Assembly (NCBI GenBank): GCA_038231295.1 | Contig: JBBRLP010000011.1 | Coordinates: 1 to 64,000, forward strand | Origin: JANXLO01 sp038231295 | Lineage (GTDB): Bacteria > Armatimonadota > Chthonomonadetes > Chthonomonadales > Chthonomonadaceae | DNA: 64,000 bases | Direction: 5' to 3' | Shown: piece after piece, positions 7,011-15,529 of the stretch | How positions within the stretch are numbered: the first letter of the stretch is position 1 | Layout of the letters: the number at the start of each line of letters is the position of its first letter | Position numbers and translations under genes: made by a program | The notes under the pieces: model-generated | The model's database searches: none | Seen by the model: only the letters and a program-made list of their open reading frames with translations | What the model was told of the DNA's origin: nothing

Positions 7011-9458
7011 ATGAACGGCAGCGTCGCTCGTCTCTTCGCGCTCTGTGCGCTGTTCTGTTTTGGGCTGTCCCGCGCTCGTGCCGACGAGAAGGATGTCTTC
7101 CAGAAGCGTCTTTTCGTCAGTCCGCACGGCGGCTCCCTCCCCTATCGCCTCTACGTTCCCACCAACTACGACCCGAAAGTAAAATATCCGCTCGTCCTGT
7201 TCCTGCACGGCGCAGGCGAGCGCGGCGACAACAATACCGCGCAGATTCGCGACTGTCAGGTCTGGGTGAAGCCCGAAACGCAGGCCCGGCAGTCCTGCTT
7301 CGTCCTCGCGCCGCAATGCCCCAATCTGTCCGAGGTCTTTCAGGTCTACGGCTACGAACGGAACCGCTATAACAACACGTTCAACGACTATCAGAGCGTG
7401 GAGAAGACCCATCCCTGGAAGCACTACAAGATTCCGGTCGGAAACTACTACGTCGGCAAACGCAAGTATCTCTTCTTCATGAACTTCGACTGGGGTTCCA
7501 ATAACGCGATTGAGAGCCGGTTCCGCAACGTAAAAGTCTACGAAGCCGGTCAATCCGCGAAGGCGAAGCCCCTGACCTTCCGTCCGGAACAGTTCGAGGG
7601 GTACGATAAGGACAGCGGCAAAGGTAAGTTGACGGTAGAAGACGGCGGTGCGACGCTGTTTCTCTCCGGGGATGCGAAACGGCGTATGGCTCTGCCTTAT
7701 ACGATCACCCCGGCGACCTGGCTGGAGTTCGATTTCCAGAGTACGCACCAGGCTAACACGCACGGCCTCGGCTTCACCAATGAGGACACGCTGTTCGAGG
7801 CCCGTTGGGTGCAGGCGGAGTGGTGGCAGCAGAAACACGAGATGCCGAAAGACCCCAGCCTGCCGATGCGTCTCGTCATGGAGATGCTGCCAGCCATCCA
7901 GAAAGAGTTTCCGAACATAGACGCCTCACGCCTCTACCTGACGGGCCTCTCGATGGGCGGCTATGGAACGTGGGATTTGCTGGCACGACGCCCCACCTGG
8001 TTCGCAGCGGCAGTGCCTATCTGTGGGGGTGGGGACGTGAACACGGCTCCCCTGCTCGCCTCGATGCCACTCTGGGATTTTCACGGCGGCGACGACGGCA
8101 CCGTTCCCCCCTCACTCTCCCGTCAGATGATCGGAGCGCTGTGGGAGGAGGGCGGAACCCCGCGCTATACCGAGTACCCAAAAGTCGGCCACGACTCCTG
8201 GGTCAAAGCCTATGCCGAGCCGGAACTTCCCGTCTGGCTGTTCGCACAGCATCGCGACTCCACCCCTCCTTCCGTCCCGACGCAGCTTGCCGTGAAGCCC
8301 CTCCAGGCGAGCAGCGTTCAGCTCCACTGGAACGCCGTGACAGACCCGGAGAGCGGCATTCACGCCTACCGAATCTATCGCGATGGCAGAGCCATTGACG
8401 ATAGCAGCGCTGCCGAATATGTTGACAGGAGTGTGGCGGAGGGAGAGACACACAGCTACTCCGTCTCCGCCCTGAATGGCTGGCGCATGGAGTCCTTGCA
8501 GAGCGCTGCCGCCACCGTGACGATCCCGAACGATACGTTCGCTCCGGCGATACAGAGGGTTCAGGCCATTGGCGGCCCGACGGGTCTCGAAGTAACGTTC
8601 AGCAAGCCCGTCGAAGAATCGGCCGCACAAACCCCGACCAACTACACACTCGACGACACCACAAAAGTAGTCAAAGCGGTTCTGCTCACCGACAAACGCA
8701 CGGTCGCGCTGGAGGTCAAGCCGCCGCTTACTCCCAATACCGCTTACCACCTGACGGTTGGCAATATCAAGGACACCGCCGCGCACCCGAATGCACTGGC
8801 GGTGGAGACACCGATTTCTTTCCGCTATGCGCCTGGCCTGCTCGCCTTCTGGCGATTCGATGAAGGACAGGGAAATAACGTGGAAGACGATTCCGGCAAC
8901 GGCAATAAAGCCTGGGTACAGGATGTCGGGTGGGCGCGAGGACGATCTGGCAAGGCTCTGGATTTCGACGGAATGTGGGGCCACATGCTCTCCATTCCCA
9001 ACAAGCCAGGGCTGGCGCTCCCGGAGGCCTTCACTGTCAGCGCGTGGGTCTATCGTCCGGGCGGACAGTACCTCGGGGCAACAGTGATCGCTCGTCAGCA
9101 GTTCAATGACCATCTGACGAACTTTGCTCTGGGATTCGACGACTCGCTGCAAGTCCGCGCTCAGGTCGGGACAACGGGCAATCCCCAGGTCACCGTCACC
9201 GGTCATCGCCTCGATGCGCTGGCCTGGCATCACCTCGCCATGACCTATGCCGCCAATACGCTCGAACTGTTCATAGACGGGGTTTCGCAGGGCAAGGCTG
9301 CCGGTTCCGGTTCCCTCCAGACGCCGCCGGAACCGATCACTATCGGCGGCGGGTTTCAGGGCCGCGACCCCTTCCGGGGCCGTATAGACGAAGTCCGCCT
9401 TTACAACCACGCGCTTTCTGCGGAAGAGATTCGCTCCCTCGCCAGCCTTCATCCCTGA
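7011..9458 (+). CDS. Exported multidomain esterase (phospholipase/carboxylesterase fold) with FN3, Ig-like and LamG domains
   Basis: A protein of 815 residues. A signal peptide spans about 1-24 (ending ARADE). An alpha/beta-hydrolase follows: PLVLFLHGAGERGDN (about 60-75), nucleophile elbow GLSMGGYG, acid in FHGGDDGTVPP and His in KVGHDSW. Between the oxyanion-hole strand and the nucleophile lies an insert of about 150 residues (roughly 110-285) that resembles a beta-sandwich carbohydrate-binding module. After the catalytic domain come a fibronectin type III segment (SVQLHWNAVTDPESGIHAYRIYRDG), an SbsA-type Ig-like segment (LEVTFSKPVEES) and a LamG/concanavalin-like domain (LLAFWRFDEGQG to the end). 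A polysaccharide-linked ester substrate is likely by inference. It starts 16 bases after the kbl stop, after AAAAAGGAAACACC. Confidence 0.82.
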   Translation: MNGSVARLFALCALFCFGLSRARADEKDVFQKRLFVSPHGGSLPYRLYVPTNYDPKVKYPLVLFLHGAGERGDNNTAQIRDCQVWVKPETQARQSCFVLAPQCPNLSEVFQVYGYERNRYNNTFNDYQSVEKTHPWKHYKIPVGNYYVGKRKYLFFMNFDWGSNNAIESRFRNVKVYEAGQSAKAKPLTFRPEQFEGYDKDSGKGKLTVEDGGATLFLSGDAKRRMALPYTITPATWLEFDFQSTHQANTHGLGFTNEDTLFEARWVQAEWWQQKHEMPKDPSLPMRLVMEMLPAIQKEFPNIDASRLYLTGLSMGGYGTWDLLARRPTWFAAAVPICGGGDVNTAPLLASMPLWDFHGGDDGTVPPSLSRQMIGALWEEGGTPRYTEYPKVGHDSWVKAYAEPELPVWLFAQHRDSTPPSVPTQLAVKPLQASSVQLHWNAVTDPESGIHAYRIYRDGRAIDDSSAAEYVDRSVAEGETHSYSVSALNGWRMESLQSAAATVTIPNDTFAPAIQRVQAIGGPTGLEVTFSKPVEESAAQTPTNYTLDDTTKVVKAVLLTDKRTVALEVKPPLTPNTAYHLTVGNIKDTAAHPNALAVETPISFRYAPGLLAFWRFDEGQGNNVEDDSGNGNKAWVQDVGWARGRSGKALDFDGMWGHMLSIPNKPGLALPEAFTVSAWVYRPGGQYLGATVIARQQFNDHLTNFALGFDDSLQVRAQVGTTGNPQVTVTGHRLDALAWHHLAMTYAANTLELFIDGVSQGKAAGSGSLQTPPEPITIGGGFQGRDPFRGRIDEVRLYNHALSAEEIRSLASLHP

Positions 9459-9475
9459 GAGGGAATGGAGTTTCC

Positions 9476-9485
9476 GGGGGGGGGG
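9476..9485. repeat. Run of ten G
   Basis: A homopolymeric G10 tract lies in the 61-base gap between the esterase and the sulfatase-fold gene, about 35 bases before the start codon. Such tracts are prone to slippage and also to sequencing error. Confidence 0.8.
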
Positions 9486-9519
9486 TGAAAACTACCAACC
9501 AACGAGGAAACACCCGACG

Positions 9520-10944
9520 ATGACAAACGTGATTCTGGTCAGCCTGGATACGACACGCGCCGATCATCTCTCCTGCTATGGGCATTTTCGGCGCACCAGC
9601 CCGCATATTGATCGCGTGGCGGAAGAGGGCGTGCTGTTCACCGACCATTTCAGCCCGCATATTCCCACGTATCCCGGTCACACGACCCTGATGACCGGCA
9701 AGGACGTCTACGCGCATCAGATTACCTGTCAGTCCGGGACGCCGGAGCCAACACCGGGAATCAGGATGCTGGCGGAACTGCTTCAGGAACAGGGCTACTA
9801 CACGGCAGCGGCCGACAATCTGGGCCGATGGTTCGCACGTGGCTTCGCGCATATCGAAACCTACAGTTGGGACTACAGCCAGAAACAGAGTCTGCGGAAG
9901 GGGGAGGCCGTTCTGGAGGCGTCTCTCAAAGTGCTGAATGCCGCCGCACAGCAGGACAAGCCGTTTTTTCTGTTCCTGCACTTCTGGGACCCGCATACTC
10001 CCTATCTGCCCCCACCCCCCTTCGACCGAATGTTCTACCGGGGCGACGAGAGCGACCCCAACAACCTCAGCATGGATGCACTGTGGGAGTTCGAGCCATT
10101 CCGCCACTACTTCGCGGAGTGGATGCCGGGGGTCACCGACATCGAGTTTCCGAAGGCGCAGTACGACGCCGAGATCGCCTACATGGATGCCTGTCTCGCG
10201 TCATTTCTGACTCGCCTCGACGAACTCGGTCTGCGCGATGACACGCTTCTGGCCCTGACAGCAGATCACGGCGAGGAGTTGGACGAACACGCCCACTGGT
10301 TCGATCATCACGGCCTCTATGACACGAATATCCATATCCCGCTGATTCTACGCTGTCCCTCGCTGCTGCCTGCGGGCAGACGGATCGGCGGCATGACGCG
10401 AATGTTCGATCTCGCCCCGACGATTCTGGACCTGCTCGGACTACATGAAATCACAGAGCGGGAGCAGATGCTCGGCAGCAGCCTGCTACCGCTGATAAAA
10501 TCGCCGTCTGCCACCTCGCGAGGCGCCGCCGAAGTTCTGCATCTCACGGAAAACACCTGGATGAAGAAGCGAGGAATCCGCACCCACGAATGGAAACTAA
10601 TCGTGCCGCTGGAGACACCTGACCTGCACGGCAAAAGCGACATCGAACTCTATCACCTGCCTGCCGACCCCGGCGAACAGGTCAATGTCGCCGCCGAACA
10701 CCCGGCAGTCGTCGCTCGCCTCAAACGCACTATGGACGAGTGGCTGGCCGAGCGCCTTGCCGCCACTGGTCTGCCCGATCCCCTGCCGCTCCAGCCCATT
10801 CCCCTGCATCACGTCGGCACGATGGATGTCGCTGTGCCGCGTGACAAACGCCTATTGGGCGAAACGCCCCCCGCAGAAAATCTCGAAGCGGGCGACTTCG
10901 TCGGTTACGACCGCGACCCTGCCGCAGACATGGCGGAGGAGTGA
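9520..10944 (+). CDS. Sulfatase-fold (alkaline phosphatase superfamily) hydrolase lacking the formylglycine cysteine
   Basis: A 474-residue protein with no signal peptide. The N-terminus NVILVSLDTTRADHLSCYG carries the metal-binding Asp, and LTADHGEELDEH with WFDHHG supplies the distal metal ligands. In arylsulfatases the next motif is C/S-x-P-x-R at the end of a fixed segment; here it reads T50-Y-P-G-H within HIPTYPGHTTLMTGK. A threonine at the nucleophile site is typical of phosphodiesterase or pyrophosphatase members rather than sulfatases, so annotation as a sulfatase would be unsafe. A cytoplasmic location is inferred from the missing signal. The gene follows the exported esterase and may be part of the same transcript. 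Confidence 0.8.
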   Translation: MTNVILVSLDTTRADHLSCYGHFRRTSPHIDRVAEEGVLFTDHFSPHIPTYPGHTTLMTGKDVYAHQITCQSGTPEPTPGIRMLAELLQEQGYYTAAADNLGRWFARGFAHIETYSWDYSQKQSLRKGEAVLEASLKVLNAAAQQDKPFFLFLHFWDPHTPYLPPPPFDRMFYRGDESDPNNLSMDALWEFEPFRHYFAEWMPGVTDIEFPKAQYDAEIAYMDACLASFLTRLDELGLRDDTLLALTADHGEELDEHAHWFDHHGLYDTNIHIPLILRCPSLLPAGRRIGGMTRMFDLAPTILDLLGLHEITEREQMLGSSLLPLIKSPSATSRGAAEVLHLTENTWMKKRGIRTHEWKLIVPLETPDLHGKSDIELYHLPADPGEQVNVAAEHPAVVARLKRTMDEWLAERLAATGLPDPLPLQPIPLHHVGTMDVAVPRDKRLLGETPPAENLEAGDFVGYDRDPAADMAEE

Positions 10945-11129
10945 AATACAGCGAGAGAAGGCTGAAATTCTGCACTCCTATCCGTATAGAGGAGAGAGCG
11001 ATTCGCGACAAGAGCTCGTAACTTCTGCGCTCTGAGCGCGTCCATTTTACTGCTTCTCTCTGCAAAAGGAATGGATGAGAGTATACTATTCCTCATATCC
11101 TCTGTTATCACGAAAGCGAGCCAACGCTA

Positions 11130-14100
11130 ATGATGCTTTTTCGCGGGACGACGCGGCAACGCGCCGTCGCTTCCCTATTTTTTAGCCTGGCGGCCCTCGT
11201 CAGTTTCGGGTCCGTTGGTCATACAGTCCAGACTCCAAAGACGGCTCCGGTGACGACCGCTCCTCCCAAATCCGGGCAGGATCTGCTGGCGCCACCGACC
11301 GATAAAGTCGCGCATGGCGTGACCTGGCCCTCCCTCTCCCCGAATGGCGAGATGCTCTGCTTCACCTATCTTGGAGACCTCTGGACAGTACCAACTGCGG
11401 GCGGAACGGCCACGCGCCTCACCATTCACGAGGCGATTGACATCTCCCCGCGCTGGTCCCCGGATGGGAAATGGATTGCCTTCACCAGTTACCGCACCGG
11501 TCATGCTGACATCTTCCTGATTCCCTCCACGGGCGGCGATGCACGGCAGGTCACCGCGTTCGCGGGCCTGAACCTCGTGACGGACTGGACAGACGACGGC
11601 TCGAAACTTCTCTTCTACGGGCAGCGTGATACCCACACCCTCAGCCTCTTTACGATTGATCTGCACACCCGCGCCCTCAAGCAACTGGCGACCGACTCGG
11701 AGCCGCTCCGCTACCCGGCCATCTCCCCGGATCATAAGCTGCTCGCCTATGTGCGCGGCGGGTTTCCCTGGTCGCGGCCCTGGTATCGCGGCAGCGCTGC
11801 CGCCAGTATCGTTCTGAAAGACCTGAAAGCGAATACCAGCCGTACCCTCTTCAAGTCCGACGCGCAGCAGTTCTGGCCGCTCTTCACTCCCGACAGCCGA
11901 GCCGTCTTCATCACCACCCTCAATGGCGACAGCAAGACGCCGAACCTGTGGCGTGTTCCGGTCAACGACGGAGAGCCGAAACTTATCACCCACTACACCT
12001 CGGATGCCGTTCGCTTCCCCGCTATCGCCCGGAACGGGTCGCTCATCGCCTACCTCTACAATGGCGACATCTGCACGGTTCATCCCGACGGCTCTGACGC
12101 GCATAAAGTAGACATCATTGTCCGCACCGACAACAAGGTCAACAACACCGAGCGCCAGACGCTGACCACCAGCGACGGCGGAGAAATGTCTCCTGATCTC
12201 AAACAGTTCGCGCTGCTGATGAAGGGCGCTCTGTGGCTCATGCCTTCGAGCGGAGGCACGGCCACACAGTTGACGCCTAACGACGGCCATTACGAAGATT
12301 TCGCCTGGTCACCCGACAGCTCGAAAGTCGTCACCATCTCCGACCGGGGTAACCAGACCGACGTGTATGTCATGGACATCAAAACGAAGGTACTAACCCG
12401 CATTACTAACGACAACGACACGGAAAGCGATACCCACTATGCCCCGGACGGCAAGTCCGTCTCCTTTGTCAAAGCGGGAGCGCAGCCGGGCCTCTATGTC
12501 GCGCCTGCGGACGGCACGGTTCCGGCGCGACGAATCGCCATCGGCAACGGCATCAACAACGAAGAATATGGCCTGGGCATCACGTCACACGCCTGGTCGC
12601 CCGACAGCAAATGGCTGGCCTTTGTCCGCGCCGACCGCTACGAGAACCGCGACCTCTGGGTCGTGCCAGTCGTTGGCGGCACCGCCATCAACATCACCCG
12701 CTACCCGGCAGGCTATTCGCAGCCGAACTTCACGCCAGACGGCAAAAAACTACTCTTTATCTCCGACCGCAACGGAGCGCCGGGCCTGTTCAAACTCAGT
12801 CTGGAAAACCCGGAAGCCGCCGCGCCCGACGCTAAGCCCGCCCCCGGCGACCGCAGCAAAGATGTCAAGATAGATTTCGACGACATTCACCGCCGCGCCC
12901 AGACGGTCACCCCGGTAGCCGGAATCGTCACCAGCTACGCCGTCTCCCCGGACAGCGGCCTCGTCGCCGTCCACATGAACGGCAACTACTTCCTCGCCGC
13001 TCTCAATTCCGGCCAGAACCTCCCGCTGACGACTACGGGCGAGTTAGGCGGTATTCCGACCTTCACCCCGGACGGTCAGCGCATCTTCTACTTCGGCGTC
13101 AACGGTGTTCCGCGCACACTCGGCTTGAACGCCCCGCCCTACGCCGGGCCAGCCCTGCCCTATACCGATGGCAACGGCGCGAACAAGCTGCTGCATATTC
13201 CCCCGCAGCCGTCGCAGGTGATTCCCTTCACCGCCGAATATCTCTTTGACCGCCGCGCCCTCTACGCGCAGGCGTTCGAGGAGTTCTATCGCCGCTTCGG
13301 CCAGCAGTTCTACGACCCAAAAATACATGGCGTGGACTGGCGAGCCATCCGCGCCCGCTATGAAACGCAGTTGGAGGGAGTCGCCACCCCGCAGGAGTTC
13401 AGCGACCTGCTCTCCAAGATGGTCGGCGAGGTCAACTCGTCGCACTCCGAAATCACCCCAAAGATCAACGATTTCGGCCCGGTGCAATACAGCCTCGGCG
13501 TCACCTTCGACCCCGCCTACGACGGCCCCGGCCTCAAAGTCCTTGCCTCGCTCCCGAAAGGTCCCGCCGATAAACCTGCTGCCCGTATCGCTCCGGGGGA
13601 GTATATCCTGAGCGTGGACGGTACGGATGTCATGTTCGATGAGAACTTCTACGAACTGCTCCAGCAGAAGGGCAACAAGACCGTCGAACTGCTTGTCAAC
13701 AGCAAGCCGTCAAAGGACGGGGCGCGGACGGTCAAAATCCGCACCATCAGCCTGGCGGGGTGGGCAAGACTGGACGAAGAGGGACGGTTGAAACGCAACC
13801 GTGACCTGGTCGAGAAAGCATCCGGCGGCAGGCTTGCCTATATCCACATCTCCGGCATGAATCCCGAAGCCTTCAAAGAGTATCGGCGCGAACTCTACAG
13901 TGATGCCATTAACAAAGAGGGTCTCATCCTCGATATTCGCGGCAATGGCGGCGGCTACAATCAGGTGGACGAAGCGATTCTCCAGTCGCTTTCGCCGCTG
14001 ATATACGGCTACACGCAGCCTCGCGACGGTCAGCGACAGACGCTGCCTACCCGCGCCTGGACCAAGCCCGTCGTTCTGCTCATAGACGAACACTCTGCGA

Positions 14101-14411
14101 GCGCGGCGGAGACCTTCCCCTCTGCCTTCCGCGCCGAACATCTCGGTAAAATCGTCGGAATTGCCACGCCCGGCTATCTCATCGGCACCTATCCGGCCAA
14201 GCTGGTAGACGGCACGGAGTTCCGACTGCCGACGTGGGGCTTCTTCAACGAGAAAGGCCAGAACCTGGAGAACAACGGCATTGTACCGGACATTCGTGTG
14301 GAGAACGCCCCCGAGGACTACGCAAAGGGACGTGACCGCCAACTGGAGACTGCCACCGCCACCGCCCTTCAGGAACTGCCGCCGCACACCGATACGACAG
14401 CGCAGAAATAG
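11130..14411 (+). CDS. Tricorn-like protease (S41 family) with N-terminal beta-propeller
   Basis: A protein of 1093 residues. A signal peptide (about 1-35) is followed by PD40/WD40-like repeats with SPDGKWIAFTS, SPDSKWLAFVR, TPDGKKLLFISDR and related blades to about residue 690, then the core (DWRAIRARYETQ, catalytic-His segment VNSSHSEI), a PDZ-like region (GEYILSVDGTDV) and the C-terminal S41 domain with the nucleophile in DEHSASAAET and GGGYNQ upstream. The family trims peptides released by other proteases. The signal suggests a periplasmic form rather than the archaeal cytosolic one. Two ATG codons (11130, 11133) are equivalent. A TATACT at 11082-11087 could be a -10 box but its -35 is poor. 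A strong terminator follows the stop. Confidence 0.9.
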   Translation: MMLFRGTTRQRAVASLFFSLAALVSFGSVGHTVQTPKTAPVTTAPPKSGQDLLAPPTDKVAHGVTWPSLSPNGEMLCFTYLGDLWTVPTAGGTATRLTIHEAIDISPRWSPDGKWIAFTSYRTGHADIFLIPSTGGDARQVTAFAGLNLVTDWTDDGSKLLFYGQRDTHTLSLFTIDLHTRALKQLATDSEPLRYPAISPDHKLLAYVRGGFPWSRPWYRGSAAASIVLKDLKANTSRTLFKSDAQQFWPLFTPDSRAVFITTLNGDSKTPNLWRVPVNDGEPKLITHYTSDAVRFPAIARNGSLIAYLYNGDICTVHPDGSDAHKVDIIVRTDNKVNNTERQTLTTSDGGEMSPDLKQFALLMKGALWLMPSSGGTATQLTPNDGHYEDFAWSPDSSKVVTISDRGNQTDVYVMDIKTKVLTRITNDNDTESDTHYAPDGKSVSFVKAGAQPGLYVAPADGTVPARRIAIGNGINNEEYGLGITSHAWSPDSKWLAFVRADRYENRDLWVVPVVGGTAINITRYPAGYSQPNFTPDGKKLLFISDRNGAPGLFKLSLENPEAAAPDAKPAPGDRSKDVKIDFDDIHRRAQTVTPVAGIVTSYAVSPDSGLVAVHMNGNYFLAALNSGQNLPLTTTGELGGIPTFTPDGQRIFYFGVNGVPRTLGLNAPPYAGPALPYTDGNGANKLLHIPPQPSQVIPFTAEYLFDRRALYAQAFEEFYRRFGQQFYDPKIHGVDWRAIRARYETQLEGVATPQEFSDLLSKMVGEVNSSHSEITPKINDFGPVQYSLGVTFDPAYDGPGLKVLASLPKGPADKPAARIAPGEYILSVDGTDVMFDENFYELLQQKGNKTVELLVNSKPSKDGARTVKIRTISLAGWARLDEEGRLKRNRDLVEKASGGRLAYIHISGMNPEAFKEYRRELYSDAINKEGLILDIRGNGGGYNQVDEAILQSLSPLIYGYTQPRDGQRQTLPTRAWTKPVVLLIDEHSASAAETFPSAFRAEHLGKIVGIATPGYLIGTYPAKLVDGTEFRLPTWGFFNEKGQNLENNGIVPDIRVENAPEDYAKGRDRQLETATATALQELPPHTDTTAQK

Positions 14412-14416
14412 GCAGG

Positions 14417-14458
14417 AAGGACACGAGACGCACGGGCTGTCTCGTGTCCTTTGTTTCC
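14417..14458 (+). terminator. Intrinsic terminator after tricorn-like gene
   Basis: AAGGACACGAGAC, a 9-base loop and GTCTCGTGTCCTT form a perfect 13-bp stem followed by a T-rich tail (TTTGTTTCCTT). It begins 5 bases after the stop codon. Confidence 0.85.
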
Positions 14459-14473
14459 TTGAAGAGGCGAGTA

Positions 14474-15529
14474 ATGGGGTTTTTCGGGTCGAAGGGGGAG
14501 AAGAAAGAGCGGGGTCTGCCGCGCCATATCCGGGTACGGCGTGGCACGGCGGACGACGAACTTCCGACGTTTGAGGTCATGCGGCGCACGATGAACATGG
14601 AGATGAGCTGGACGAACCACGCTCCCACGCGCCATCATCTGCGAAAGTCGCCGGATGTCAGTTTTTGGCTCGCGGAAGAGACCTCCCTGTTCGGCGCTCC
14701 TAAAGTAGTCGGGTACGCCCGCAGTATGGTGCGGGAAGGCGTCTGGTGCCTGAACGAGTTTTTCCTGTTGCCGGGGCATCAGCGGCAGGGCATCGGCGGG
14801 ACGTTGCTCGCTGCCTGCCTCAAAGACGGCGACGCGGCAGGCGCGGATGGTCATCTCGTCCTGGCCTCCCATCATCCTTCCGCCGACTCGCTCTATATCC
14901 GGCGGGCAGGCTGCTTTCCGCGCCTGCCGATGATGCTGCTCGTCGGTTCGCTGCTCAACTTGCGGCTGCCGGAGGCGGAAGCGGCGACTATTCTGGATAC
15001 CGTCCTGCCGCCTTCTGCGCTTGCTCCCGGCACAGCCCACGAAACGCTTTACGCGGAACCCATTGTTTTGACCCCTGAAACACAGGCGGCCTTCGATGCG
15101 CTCGACCGGGAGATCGTCGGCTACGCCCGCCCGACCGAACACGTCTTCTGGGCAGAGAGAATGGGCGGTCAGGAGCGTCCCTCCCGACTGTTTCGGCGGG
15201 TGGGAGCCTCCGGCGAGAAGGGCGAAATCGTCGGCTACGCCTATCTCGGCAACGAGATTACCGGCCCGGTTCTCGCTCGAACCTCCGCCGATCTGCCCCG
15301 CCTGATTCACCACATCGTCACTGTCTCGCAGCGTCTTCCCGCCCCCGCCAATCCGTTCGAGTTTCGGCCCCTGGAACTCTACTTCCCCATCTGTGGTAGC
15401 AACGAGATCATGCTGACCTGGCTGCTCGGCTGCGGCTGGCATATCGCCTTCCAGTACCTGTTCATGTCTTCCCGTCCTCTCGGCAAACTCGACCGCTATG
15501 TCTGCCACAATCCGCTCTATTACCTTTGA
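14474..15529 (+). CDS. GNAT-family N-acetyltransferase
   Basis: A protein of 351 residues from ATG 14474, preceded by GAAGAGGCGAG. The acetyl-CoA binding loop HQRQGIGGTLLAACL follows a beta-strand CLNEFFLLPG, as in GCN5-related acetyltransferases. The second half (about 190-351) looks like a degenerate second GNAT lobe (GEKGEIVGYAYLGN ... FEFRPLELYFPICG). The substrate is unknown. The last 10 bases overlap the 3' end of the convergent cytochrome/TPR gene. Confidence 0.78.
   Translation: MGFFGSKGEKKERGLPRHIRVRRGTADDELPTFEVMRRTMNMEMSWTNHAPTRHHLRKSPDVSFWLAEETSLFGAPKVVGYARSMVREGVWCLNEFFLLPGHQRQGIGGTLLAACLKDGDAAGADGHLVLASHHPSADSLYIRRAGCFPRLPMMLLVGSLLNLRLPEAEAATILDTVLPPSALAPGTAHETLYAEPIVLTPETQAAFDALDREIVGYARPTEHVFWAERMGGQERPSRLFRRVGASGEKGEIVGYAYLGNEITGPVLARTSADLPRLIHHIVTVSQRLPAPANPFEFRPLELYFPICGSNEIMLTWLLGCGWHIAFQYLFMSSRPLGKLDRYVCHNPLYYL

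Noticed and set aside
5762..7012. Minus-strand frame of about 416 codons opposite the Kbl-type gene
   Set aside because: The + strand has the PLP lysine and family motifs throughout; the minus frame is codon mirror.
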